Assembly (NCBI GenBank): GCA_900540235.1
Contig: UQEY01000058.1
Span: 1-6,489 of the forward strand
Direction: 5' to 3'
DNA length: 6,489 bases
DNA from: an uncultured Eubacteriales bacterium
Lineage (GTDB): Bacteria; Bacillota; Clostridia; Oscillospirales; Acutalibacteraceae
In this document: one piece after another, positions 1 to 6,433 of the stretch
Layout: every line of letters begins with the position of its first letter
Numbering within the stretch: the first letter of the stretch is position 1
Translations under genes and position numbers: made by a program
The notes under the pieces: model-generated
Told to the model about the DNA's origin: nothing
Databases searched by the model: none
The model's input: the letters and a program-made list of their open reading frames with translations, nothing else

Positions 1-28
1 TAAATTTCTAATTGTTTGAAACTTTGGT

Positions 29-56
29 GCGGTTATGGCTGCTTATTCACAACCGC
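29..56. other. Small imperfect hairpin upstream of the permease promoter
   Basis: GCGGTT (29-34) can pair with AACCGC (51-56), and after one A/C mismatch the stem continues for two more pairs (T36-A49, G37-C48). No T-run follows on the + strand, so it does not look like a normal rho-independent terminator for an upstream + strand gene. It could be the 3' end of an upstream transcript, a protein site or chance. Its function is unknown. Confidence 0.25.
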
Positions 57-71
57 AAACTATAATTTATG

Positions 72-100
72 TTGAAAAATGATGTTTATTGTGTTATAAT
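72..100 (+). promoter_or_regulatory. Sigma-A promoter of the ABC permease gene
   Basis: TTGAAA at 72-77 (-35) and a perfect TATAAT at 95-100 (-10) are separated by 17 bases. A TG at 92-93, one base before the -10, makes it an extended -10 element. Transcription should start near 107, giving a 5' leader of about 45 bases ahead of the ATG at 153. The near-consensus match suggests constitutive housekeeping-type expression. The assignment rests on motif match alone. Confidence 0.75.
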
Positions 101-152
101 GCTAAATCATTGACAGCAATATACTATTTACTAATAATTAAGAGGTGCTTAT

Positions 153-989
153 ATGAGTACAAGTAATAAAGAGCTTGACCATAATGTTAAGACCTTTAAA
201 AAATACAAAAATCTTTTAAAGGAACTTACGGCTAAAAATGTTAAGCTTAAATACAGAAATTCGTGGCTTGGTATTCTTTGGAGCTTTATTCAACCGCTTT
301 TGCAAATGATTGTTCTTTCGGTTGTATTCGGCGGTATTTTCGGCAAATCAAATAAAAATGTTATTTGTTTCCCGGTTTATCTTTTCACCGGTCGTCTTTT
401 GTTCAGCTTTTTCACTTCATCAACAAAGCAGGCAATGACTTCGTTTAGGCGAAATGCAAGTATTATAAAAAAAGTATATGTTCCGAAGTATATGTATCCG
501 CTTTCTTCAATTTTCTCTAACTTTGTAACATTTGCAATATCGCTTCTATGCCTTATTTGTGTTTGGATATTCTTTAAAGTAACGGGAATAAGCGGCGGTT
601 CCAATCTTCATATCACACCATATGTGTTTATGAGCATTGTTCCTATGTTTTTACTTCTCATTTTCTGCACCGGTGTCGGTCTTATCCTTTCGGTAATCGG
701 CGTTTATTTCAGAGATGTGGAATATATTTGGGATGTACTTACTCAGCTTCTTTTCTATATGGTTCCTATCGTATATCCGTTTAAGAGGATAACAGGCCAT
801 TGGACAAGAATTCTTATTAAAATTAACCCGCTTTATTCTATGATTGAAATGTTTAGGCAAAGCGTACTTTACGGCTATATGCTCAGCCCTAAACTGCTTG
901 CTTATGCAACCGTCGTTTCTTTTACAACACTTGCTGTCGGTATTTGGATATTTAACAAAAAGAGCGATGATATCGTATTTCACTTATAA
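153..989 (+). CDS. ABC-2 type permease for polysaccharide/teichoic acid precursor export (TagG/Wzm family)
   Basis: This 278-residue integral membrane protein is the transmembrane half of an ABC exporter that moves lipid-linked glycans such as teichoic acid, O-antigen or capsule precursors across the cytoplasmic membrane. A cytoplasmic N-terminus leads into the family motif around residues 31-43 (KLKYRNSWLGILW). About six hydrophobic segments follow, near 41-63, 72-92, 117-143, 157-184, 190-209 and 247-267. Further family hallmarks are YFRDVEY (185-191), FYMVPIVYP (201-209) and NPLYSMIEMFRQSVLYG (225-241). Length is normal for the family (about 260-280). The ATG at 153 is supported by the AGAGGTG ribosome site at 141-147. 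The ATPase partner (TagH/Wzt type) usually sits next to the permease but is absent here: the gene has its own promoter and is followed at once by a terminator. The exported glycan cannot be told from sequence. Confidence 0.9.
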   Translation: MSTSNKELDHNVKTFKKYKNLLKELTAKNVKLKYRNSWLGILWSFIQPLLQMIVLSVVFGGIFGKSNKNVICFPVYLFTGRLLFSFFTSSTKQAMTSFRRNASIIKKVYVPKYMYPLSSIFSNFVTFAISLLCLICVWIFFKVTGISGGSNLHITPYVFMSIVPMFLLLIFCTGVGLILSVIGVYFRDVEYIWDVLTQLLFYMVPIVYPFKRITGHWTRILIKINPLYSMIEMFRQSVLYGYMLSPKLLAYATVVSFTTLAVGIWIFNKKSDDIVFHL

Positions 990-1002
990 TATCAACAATA
1001 TT

Positions 1003-1044
1003 AAAAAACCGAGATTCGTAAAAATGAATCTCGGTTATTTTTTT
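1003..1044. terminator. Bidirectional rho-independent terminator between convergent genes
   Basis: A perfect 11-bp stem (1007-1017 with 1026-1036, AACCGAGATTC / GAATCTCGGTT) closes an 8-base loop. On the + strand it is followed by A and seven T (1038-1044). On the - strand the A-run at 1003-1008 reads as a T-run after the same stem. It can therefore stop both the permease transcript and the convergent regulator transcript. Its right T-run overlaps the regulator's stop codon (1043-1045). Confidence 0.9.
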
Positions 1045-1891
1045 ATCTGAATCTTTTTCGATAATTGCTCGGCGTGACACCCTTGCTTCGCTTAAAAAGG
1101 CGGTTAAAATAGCTCAAATCGTTAAAACCGCAAGAAAGTGCAATATCGGTCACAGAAAGGTAAGAAAGGCTTAACTGCTCGGCAGCACATTCAATTCGAT
1201 AATAGTTGAGGTAATCAATCGGCGTTTTGCCCGTTGCCTGCCTGAATGCTCGGCAAAAATATTGTTTGTTGAGCTGTGCTTCTTCTGCCAAATCTTCAAG
1301 AGTTAACTGCTTTGAATAATCGTTTCTTATTTTGGTAAGCACTTTTTTTATCTGCTTGTTTTTACGATATACGGCATTTGTACTAAGCGGCGCATTTTGT
1401 AATTTTTGTTCTAATATATAACCTATAAGCTGCCACAAAAGACCTGTTGTTGTAAAAGTGTATGCAACGCTTTCCTTTTCCATACTTTCAAAAAGTGTGT
1501 CAACTATCCTGCCTGCATCGCTTTGACGGTCAAAAACCATTTCACTGAGCATTCCGCTGTCAAGCGCATTGTTATATCTTTCAACGCATTGAGGTGACTG
1601 AGAAAGGAAACTGTCCATATCAAACACAACGCACTCGTAAATACAGTTTTCAGGTGCGCCGCCGTGGATAAATTCGCTTGGAATAAAAACACTTTGCCCC
1701 TTTTCAAGCTCATAGTTCACACCGTTTACCGACAAATGAAACTTGCCGTCAAGCACCAAAATAAGCTCGCACTCCATATGCCAATGAAACGGCATTTCAT
1801 ACTGGGGATGGTTGCTGTCAACATAGTAAAGTTGAATAGGAAAACCAAATGTGCCCCTGCTTTTATTCTCCTGATAACCTGTATAACGCAT
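1043..1891 (-). CDS. AraC-family transcriptional regulator with cupin sensor domain, probable fucose operon regulator
   Basis: This is a 282-residue two-domain regulator. The N-terminal part (about 15-110) is a cupin-like ligand-binding fold: HWH at 36-38 with E42 gives an HxHxxxE pattern, followed by a glycine turn and PSEFIHGG (71-78). The C-terminal part (about 180-282) is the AraC/XylS double helix-turn-helix. The first unit is at about 196-221 (LTLEDLAEEAQLNKQYFCRAF). The second, at about 246-271 (SVTDIALSCGFNDLSYFNRLF), carries the GF-x-D-x-SYF-x-R-x-FK signature and is followed by GVTPSNYRK. The start is supported by AAGGGGG at 1898-1904, six bases upstream. It is transcribed divergently from the fucose operon across 130 bp, the usual arrangement for a sugar-responsive local activator. 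The ligand (L-fucose, L-fuculose or its phosphate) and the target are inferred from position only. Confidence 0.9.
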   Translation of the reverse strand: MRYTGYQENKSRGTFGFPIQLYYVDSNHPQYEMPFHWHMECELILVLDGKFHLSVNGVNYELEKGQSVFIPSEFIHGGAPENCIYECVVFDMDSFLSQSPQCVERYNNALDSGMLSEMVFDRQSDAGRIVDTLFESMEKESVAYTFTTTGLLWQLIGYILEQKLQNAPLSTNAVYRKNKQIKKVLTKIRNDYSKQLTLEDLAEEAQLNKQYFCRAFRQATGKTPIDYLNYYRIECAAEQLSLSYLSVTDIALSCGFNDLSYFNRLFKRSKGVTPSNYRKRFR

Positions 1892-1912
1892 AATATTCCC
1901 CCTTACAATGCA

Positions 1913-1942
1913 AATGTGAATATCGTCCTATTTTTTCACATT
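1913..1942. promoter_or_regulatory. Candidate operator: 8-bp inverted repeat over the regulator promoter
   Basis: AATGTGAA (1913-1920) is repeated inverted as TTCACATT (1935-1942). The arms are perfect and their centres lie 22 bp apart, about two helical turns. The right arm overlaps the regulator's -10 (1940-1945) and the left arm lies in its early transcribed region, so a protein bound here would block regulator transcription. It may be an autoregulatory site or a site for another factor. In an AT-rich stretch an 8-bp repeat can also arise by chance. Confidence 0.35.
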
Positions 1943-1969
1943 ATACACCGAGAAGTAGGCAAAAATCAA
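1940..1969 (-). promoter_or_regulatory. Promoter of the AraC-family regulator gene
   Basis: Read on the - strand, TTGATT (1964-1969) and a perfect TATAAT (1940-1945) are 18 bases apart. Transcription would start near 1933, leaving a leader of about 42 bases before the start codon at 1891. The -35 hexamer lies just upstream of the fucose operon's -10, so the two promoters occupy the same DNA. Called by motif match. Confidence 0.6.
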
Positions 1970-1972
1970 CAC

Positions 1973-1978
1973 TATAAT
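1973..1978 (+). promoter_or_regulatory. -10 element of the fucose operon promoter, lacking a recognisable -35
   Basis: A perfect TATAAT lies 44 bases before the first gene's ATG and predicts a transcript start near 1985. At 17-base spacing the -35 position (1950-1955) reads GAGAAG, far from TTGACA, and 16- or 18-base spacing is no better. A strong -10 with no -35 is typical of activator-dependent promoters, which fits control by the divergent AraC-family protein. The dependence on an activator is inferred. Confidence 0.55.
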
Positions 1979-1980
1979 AA

Positions 1981-2011
1981 AAATAGAAATATTAAATATT
2001 CCAAATAGAAA
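1981..2011 (+). repeat. Direct repeat AAATAGAAA in the fucose operon leader
   Basis: AAATAGAAA occurs at 1981-1989 and again at 2003-2011, a 22-bp period matching the two-turn spacing often seen for AraC-family half-sites. The first copy covers the predicted transcript start and the second runs into the ribosome site (AGAAAGGA, 2007-2014). Being downstream of the -10, it would suit repression more than activation. The sequence is AT-rich, so chance is a real alternative. Confidence 0.25.
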
Positions 2012-2021
2012 GGAAATTATT

Positions 2022-2732
2022 ATGGATATTAATGTAATTAAAGACCAAATTTGCGATGTTTGCCATAAAATGTGGCAGCTCGGTTGGGTCGCAGCTAACG
2101 ACGGCAATGTAAGTGCTAAGCTTGACGACGGCACTATTCTTGCCACTCCTACGGGTATGAGCAAATCATTCATCACTCCTGACAAACTTATCAGAATTGA
2201 CTCTAAGGGCAATGTTCTTGAAGCTGCAGAGGGTCTCAGACCGTCAAGCGAAATCAAAATGCACCTCAGATGTTATGACAAGCGTGACGATGTTATGAGT
2301 GTTATTCACGCTCACCCACCGGGAGCAACAGGCTTTGCAGTAGCTCACAAGGCAATGGATATGTACAATATGATTGAAGATGTTGCAGCTATCGGTGCTG
2401 TTCCGCTTACACCATACGGTACTCCGTCAACTACGGAAGTTCCTGACGCTATTGAGCCTTATCTTGAGGAGCATGATGTTATGCTTCTTGAAAATCACGG
2501 TGCGCTTGCAGTGGGCAGTGATGTTATCACCGCATTTTACCGTATGGAAAGCCTTGAACTTTGGGCAAAAATCACTATCAACGCAGTTATCCTCGGCGGA
2601 AGCCACGATATTGATGAAAAAAATATTCAAAAGCTTATCGACCTTAGAAGTTATTACAGAATTACAGGTCGTCACCCGGGTTACAAGATGTACAACCCTG
2701 ATGATGATATACTTCATAAAAAGGAGGACTGA
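2022..2732 (+). CDS. fucA: L-fuculose-1-phosphate aldolase (class II aldolase/adducin family)
   Basis: This cytoplasmic zinc-dependent aldolase splits L-fuculose 1-phosphate into dihydroxyacetone phosphate and L-lactaldehyde, the last common step of fucose breakdown. The family pattern is intact: NDGNVS at 26-31 and TPTGMSK at 42-48 (phosphate-binding loops), RPSSEIKMH at 73-81 with catalytic E77, HAH at 96-98 and ENHG at 157-160. H96, H98 and H159 match the zinc ligands known in E. coli FucA (H92, H94, H155) at a constant offset of four. At 236 residues it is about 20 longer than the E. coli enzyme, the extra lying mainly at the C-terminus. The start is supported by AGAAAGGA at 2007-2014. 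It is the first gene of the operon; the mutarotase starts two bases after its stop. The terminal KKED residues are encoded by the next gene's ribosome site. FucA-type rather than RhaD-type is judged from length and the isomerase in the operon. Confidence 0.9.
   Translation: MDINVIKDQICDVCHKMWQLGWVAANDGNVSAKLDDGTILATPTGMSKSFITPDKLIRIDSKGNVLEAAEGLRPSSEIKMHLRCYDKRDDVMSVIHAHPPGATGFAVAHKAMDMYNMIEDVAAIGAVPLTPYGTPSTTEVPDAIEPYLEEHDVMLLENHGALAVGSDVITAFYRMESLELWAKITINAVILGGSHDIDEKNIQKLIDLRSYYRITGRHPGYKMYNPDDDILHKKED
2721..2727 (+). promoter_or_regulatory. Ribosome binding site of the mutarotase gene inside the aldolase gene
   Basis: A perfect AAGGAGG lies within the last codons of the aldolase gene, seven bases before the ATG at 2735. 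With only two bases between stop and start, ribosomes ending the aldolase can reinitiate directly, so translational coupling is likely. Confidence 0.8.
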
Positions 2733-2734
2733 TT

Positions 2735-3175
2735 ATGCTTAAAGGCATTAACCCTATAGTTTCCCCCGAGCTTCTTAAAGCTCTTTGTGAAATGGGTCAC
2801 GGCGACGAACTCGTTATTGCAGACGGTAACTTTCCTTGCGAAAGCGTTGGCAAAAACGCAATAGTTATCCGTGCCGACGGTCATTCAACAACAGATATCC
2901 TTGACGCTGTTCTTTCACTCATTCCGCTTGATACATATACAGAAAAGCCGGTTGCACTTATGGAAGTTGTTAAGGGCGACAACACCCCTACCCCTGCAAT
3001 TTGGGCTGAGTATGACAAACTTTTAAACAAGTATGAGCCTGAGCATCACGATATTGAAATGACAGAGCGTTTTGCTTTTTATGAAAGGGCAAAGAAAGCT
3101 TACCTCATTATCGCAACGGGCGAAACTGCAATTTACGCAAATGTTTTGCTTAAAAAAGGAGTAGTCACAGTATGA
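2735..3175 (+). CDS. fucU: L-fucose mutarotase (FucU, RbsD/FucU family)
   Basis: This 146-residue cytoplasmic enzyme interconverts the alpha and beta anomers of L-fucose, supplying the form the isomerase uses. E. coli FucU is about 140 residues. The family features are all present: MLKGINPIVSPELLKAL at the start, GHGDELVIADGNFP at 21-34 with the conserved H22 and D30, RADGH at 46-50, and the long C-terminal block ERFAFYERAKKAY (111-123), then ATGE and YAN (134-136), then LKKGVV. FucU is separated from the ribose pyranase RbsD by the fucose-operon context and by this C-terminal pattern. Its stop overlaps the kinase start in an ATGA (3172-3175), so the two are translationally coupled. Known members of the family form ring-shaped oligomers. 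Confidence 0.9.
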   Translation: MLKGINPIVSPELLKALCEMGHGDELVIADGNFPCESVGKNAIVIRADGHSTTDILDAVLSLIPLDTYTEKPVALMEVVKGDNTPTPAIWAEYDKLLNKYEPEHHDIEMTERFAFYERAKKAYLIIATGETAIYANVLLKKGVVTV

Positions 3176-4581
3176 GCCGAGTATTAGCATTCGACTTTGG
3201 TGCGTCTACCGGCAGAGCAATACTTGCCGAATATAAAGACGGTAAGTTAAACTACAGCGAAGTGCACCGATTTGACAACAATTTGACTGAGAAGGACGGT
3301 CTTCTTTGCTGGGACTTTCCTTACCTTTTAAACGAAGTAAAAAAAGCTATTGATGTGGCAAAAGATGTTGACGCTTTGGCTTTCGACACTTGGGGCGTTG
3401 ACTACGGTATGCTTGACAAGGACGGAAATCTTATTTCTCTCCCCGTTTGCTACCGTGATGAGAGAACGAAAGATATGCCGAAAAAAGTTTTTGAAAGCAT
3501 ATCAAACAGCAAGCTTTATGAACTTACAGGCAATCAAATTATGCCTATCAATACTCTTTTTCAGCTTTGCAGTGAAAAGATTGACAATGCCGACACTTTC
3601 CTCTTTATGCCAGACCTTTTTGCCTATTCACTTTGCGGTGCAAAAACAGTTGAGCAAACCATCGCTTCAACTTCGCAAATGCTTGACCTTAAAAATGTTA
3701 AGTGGCAAAACGAAGTATTTAAGGTAACAGGCAAAAATGAAAAACTTTTGCCGACTATTGTTAAAAGTGCTACCGTTGCAGGCGAATACAAGGGCATTAA
3801 AGTTATCAAAGTTGCAGGTCACGACACGCAGTGCGCCGTTGCCGCTATGCCTGCAAGTGAAAACGAAAACCCAGCTTTCCTCTCCTGCGGTACTTGGTCG
3901 CTCATAGGATGCGAAAACAATGAACCTATTTTGAGCGAAAAAAGTATGAACGACGAGCTTTCAAACGAACTCGGCGCCAACGGTAAAATCAATTATCTTA
4001 AAAACATCAGCGGCTTGTGGCTTATTCAGGAAATCAGGCGCAACTTCAAAAGCGAGGGCAAAGAGTATTCATATAATGATATGGAACAACTTGCAAGAAA
4101 AGAAGACGCATTCAAGTTCTTTATCGACCCTGATGACGACAGTTTTGCAACTCCCGGTAATATGCCGCAAAAGATTTGTGCTTTTTGCGAAAAGACAGGT
4201 CAGGGCAAGTCTGAGAGTGACGGCGCTATGATTAGGTGCATTTATGAAAGCCTTGCTATGAAATATCGCTTTGCAGTTAATCAAATAAGCGAAAATACAG
4301 GCAATAAATTTGATGTGCTTCATCTTCTCGGCGGCGGTACAAAGGATACTTTCCTTTGCCAAATGACTGCTGACAGCCTTAATATGAGCGTTGTTGCAGG
4401 TCCTACGGAAGCCACTGCACTCGGCAATATTATTTTGCAGCTCATTGCACTCGGCGATATTAAAGATGTTAACGAGGGCAGAGAGCTTATTAAATCAAGT
4501 GAAAAGCTTACAACATATAAGCCTGAAAATGCGCAGGCGTTTGAAAGCGCTTACAATAATTTTGTGAAAATTTTAAAATAA
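3172..4581 (+). CDS. FGGY sugar kinase of rhamnulokinase type, probable L-fuculokinase
   Basis: This 469-residue kinase has the two-domain actin-like fold and uses ATP to phosphorylate a ketose at O1. Visible motifs are DFGASTGR (8-15, phosphate loop), AFDTWGVDYGMLD (70-82), YRDERT (94-99), NTLFQL (127-132), AGHDTQCAVAA (215-225) with D218 as the expected catalytic base, SCGTWSLIG (238-246), SGLWLIQEIRR (280-290), IDPDDDSF (318-325), LGGGTKD (386-392) and GPTEATALGN (410-419). These match rhamnulokinases (RhaB) better than the E. coli-type FucK. Its place between mutarotase, aldolase and isomerase of the fucose route makes L-fuculose the likely substrate. Substrate choice within FGGY kinases cannot be settled by motif, and L-rhamnulose remains possible. 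The start overlaps the mutarotase stop; AAGGAG at 3156-3161 sits ten bases upstream, a little far, and coupling may compensate. Confidence 0.88.
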   Translation: MSRVLAFDFGASTGRAILAEYKDGKLNYSEVHRFDNNLTEKDGLLCWDFPYLLNEVKKAIDVAKDVDALAFDTWGVDYGMLDKDGNLISLPVCYRDERTKDMPKKVFESISNSKLYELTGNQIMPINTLFQLCSEKIDNADTFLFMPDLFAYSLCGAKTVEQTIASTSQMLDLKNVKWQNEVFKVTGKNEKLLPTIVKSATVAGEYKGIKVIKVAGHDTQCAVAAMPASENENPAFLSCGTWSLIGCENNEPILSEKSMNDELSNELGANGKINYLKNISGLWLIQEIRRNFKSEGKEYSYNDMEQLARKEDAFKFFIDPDDDSFATPGNMPQKICAFCEKTGQGKSESDGAMIRCIYESLAMKYRFAVNQISENTGNKFDVLHLLGGGTKDTFLCQMTADSLNMSVVAGPTEATALGNIILQLIALGDIKDVNEGRELIKSSEKLTTYKPENAQAFESAYNNFVKILK

Positions 4582-4588
4582 AATATAT

Positions 4589-4595
4589 AAAGGAG
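4589..4595 (+). promoter_or_regulatory. Ribosome binding site of the isomerase gene
   Basis: AAAGGAG lies eight bases before the ATG at 4604, in the 22-base gap after the kinase stop. It is the only intercistronic gap in the operon large enough to hold its own ribosome site outside coding sequence, so the isomerase can be translated independently. No promoter-like hexamer pair is evident in the gap. Confidence 0.75.
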
Positions 4596-4603
4596 TAAAA
4601 TTT

Positions 4604-6388
4604 ATGAAATATCCTAAAATAGGTATTCGTCCTGTCATTGACGGCAGATGGGGCGGAGTAAGAGAAAGCCTTGAAGACCAGACTATGGGTATGGCAAAGG
4701 CTGCCGCTAAGCTTATCAGTGAAAATGTTTGCTACCCTGACGGCACACCTGCTCAGTGTGTAGTAAGCGACACAACTATCGGCGGCGGCGCAGAAGCTGC
4801 TAAGTGTGAAGAACAGTTTTCAACAGAAAATGTTGTTGCCACCCTTTCGGTTACACCTTGCTGGTGCTACGGTATGGAAACATACGATATGAACCCGAAA
4901 ACTATTAAAGCAGTTTGGGGTCTTAACGCTACAGAGCGCCCGGGCGCTGTTTACCTTGCAGCGGTTATGGCAGCTTATGCTCAAAAGGGTATGCCAGCTT
5001 TCTCAATCTACGGTCACGATGTTCAGGAAAAAGACGACAGCACAATTCCTGAAGATGTTGCAGAAAAAATTATTCGTTTTGCTAAGTGTGCTGTTTCAGT
5101 CGGTTGGATGAAAGACAAGTCTTATGTTAACATCGGCGGTGTTACAATGGGTATTGCAGGTGCTTACTGCAACGCTTCATTCTTCCAAAAATATCTCGGC
5201 ATCCGTCCTGAATGGGTTGATATGACCGAAATTTGCAGAAGAATTACACTCGGCATTTATGACCACGACGAATACGACAAAGCTTACGCTTGGATAAAAG
5301 AAAACTGTAAGGAAGGCTTTGATGTTAACGCAGGCAAAAATTTACCTGAAGTTATCACTAAATCAAAGGTTATTGACCCAGACAAAGATTGGGAATTCAT
5401 CACAAAAATGACTCTTATCGTTCGTGATATCCTCTTTGGCAACAAGAAACTTGACGAAATGGGTTGGCACGAAGAAGCGCTCGGCAAAAACGCTGTTGCC
5501 GCAGGTTTCCAGGGTCAAAGAAACTGGACGGACTGGCTTCCTAACGCCGACTTTACAGAATCAATTATGGCTTCTTCATTTGACTGGAACGGTAAGAAGA
5601 TGCCTACTCCTTTTGCAACAGAAAATGACACATTAAACGGCGTTTCAATGATGCTCGGCAACCTTGTTTCCGACACAGCTCCTTGTTTCCACGATGTTCG
5701 TACATATTGGAGCCCTGACGCTTGCGAAAGAGTTACAGGCAAGCGCCCTGAGGGTGTGGCAAAGAACGGCTTTATTCACCTCATCAATTCAGGTGCTACT
5801 GCTCTTGACGGCTCAGGTGCCTCTAAAAACGCAAACGGCGAGGGTTGTATGAAACCGTTCTGGGAAATGACAAACGACGATATTAAGGCTTGCCTTGACG
5901 CTACCGATTGGTGCAGAGCAAACTACGAATATTTCCGTGGCGGCGGATTTTCTTCTCACTTCCGTTGCAAAGCAGAAATGCCTGTTACAATGCTTCGTGT
6001 TAATATTGTTGAGGGTATCGGTCCTGTTCTTCAAATTGCCGAGGGTTACACAGTTGACCTTCCTGACGATATCCACGAAACACTCGACAAGCGTACTGAC
6101 CCATCTTGGCCAACCACTTGGTTTGCTCCTACTCTTACCGGTAAAGGTGCATTCAAGGATGTTTACAGCGTTATGGCTAATTGGGGCGCTAACCACGGCG
6201 TGACAGTTTACGGTCATGTAGGCGGCGAACTTATCACTCTTGCTTCAATGCTTCGCATTCCTGTAAATATGCACAATGTTGACGAAAGCAGAATCTTCCG
6301 TCCTCATTGCTGGGCTGCATTCGGCACAGACGATACTCAGTCTGCCGATTACTCAGCTTGTAAGACCTACGGCCCGCTTTATAAATAA
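4604..6388 (+). CDS. fucI: L-fucose isomerase
   Basis: This 594-residue cytoplasmic manganese-dependent ketol isomerase converts L-fucose to L-fuculose; members of this family also act on D-arabinose. Length matches E. coli FucI (591). The start MKYPKIGIRPVIDGR is the family's typical N-terminus. The metal-binding and catalytic residues known in E. coli (E337, D361, H528) are found at E340 in TENDT, D364 in FHDVR and H531 in NWGANHG, a constant offset of three, so the enzyme should be active. Other conserved blocks are GGGAEAAKCEEQF (60-72), PGAVYLAA (113-120), GFQGQRNWTDWLPN (301-314) and GGGFSSHF (446-453). As the last gene of the operon it is the first enzyme of the pathway. It has a strong ribosome site and frequent GTT, CTT and GCT codons, consistent with high expression. 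A hairpin follows 15 bases after the stop. Confidence 0.96.
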   Translation: MKYPKIGIRPVIDGRWGGVRESLEDQTMGMAKAAAKLISENVCYPDGTPAQCVVSDTTIGGGAEAAKCEEQFSTENVVATLSVTPCWCYGMETYDMNPKTIKAVWGLNATERPGAVYLAAVMAAYAQKGMPAFSIYGHDVQEKDDSTIPEDVAEKIIRFAKCAVSVGWMKDKSYVNIGGVTMGIAGAYCNASFFQKYLGIRPEWVDMTEICRRITLGIYDHDEYDKAYAWIKENCKEGFDVNAGKNLPEVITKSKVIDPDKDWEFITKMTLIVRDILFGNKKLDEMGWHEEALGKNAVAAGFQGQRNWTDWLPNADFTESIMASSFDWNGKKMPTPFATENDTLNGVSMMLGNLVSDTAPCFHDVRTYWSPDACERVTGKRPEGVAKNGFIHLINSGATALDGSGASKNANGEGCMKPFWEMTNDDIKACLDATDWCRANYEYFRGGGFSSHFRCKAEMPVTMLRVNIVEGIGPVLQIAEGYTVDLPDDIHETLDKRTDPSWPTTWFAPTLTGKGAFKDVYSVMANWGANHGVTVYGHVGGELITLASMLRIPVNMHNVDESRIFRPHCWAAFGTDDTQSADYSACKTYGPLYK

Positions 6389-6403
6389 ACATTATATATG
6401 ACA

Positions 6404-6433
6404 AAAGGAAGTTGAGTAAAATCAACTTCCTTT
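6404..6433 (+). terminator. Hairpin at the end of the fucose operon, likely terminator
   Basis: AAAGGAAGTTGA (6404-6415) pairs perfectly over 12 bp with TCAACTTCCTTT (6422-6433) around a 6-base loop. The only T-run is the TTT at the base of the stem (6431-6433), followed by CAGACTG, so it lacks the usual long U-tail. It could terminate weakly, stabilise the 3' end of the mRNA, or serve a convergent gene beyond the window, since on the - strand a T-run also lies at the stem base (6403-6406). Position right after the last gene favours a terminator or processing role. Confidence 0.6.

Noticed and set aside
61..66. TATAAT at 61-66 as an additional -10 element.
   Set aside because: No acceptable -35 lies 16-18 bases upstream (the region reads GGCTGCT), and a much better pair lies just downstream.
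110..138. A second promoter for the permease: TTGACA at 110-115 with AATAAT at 133-138, 17 bases apart.
   Set aside because: Transcription would start near 145, inside the ribosome site at 141-147, giving a leader too short to be translated normally. The pair at 72-100 is a better match and better placed.
1664..2008. A + strand open frame of 114 residues spanning the start of the regulator gene and the divergent promoter region.
   Set aside because: It is antisense to the conserved AraC-family gene, lacks a ribosome site and would run through both promoters.
3172..4581. The operon as an L-rhamnose pathway, prompted by the RhaB-like kinase.
   Set aside because: The isomerase is clearly FucI by length and by its E340/D364/H531 residues, the mutarotase is FucU type and not RhaM, and the aldolase has FucA length and motifs.
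5813..6217. A 134-residue open frame on the - strand within the isomerase gene.
   Set aside because: It is the antisense shadow of a strongly conserved coding sequence, has no ribosome site and resembles no known family.
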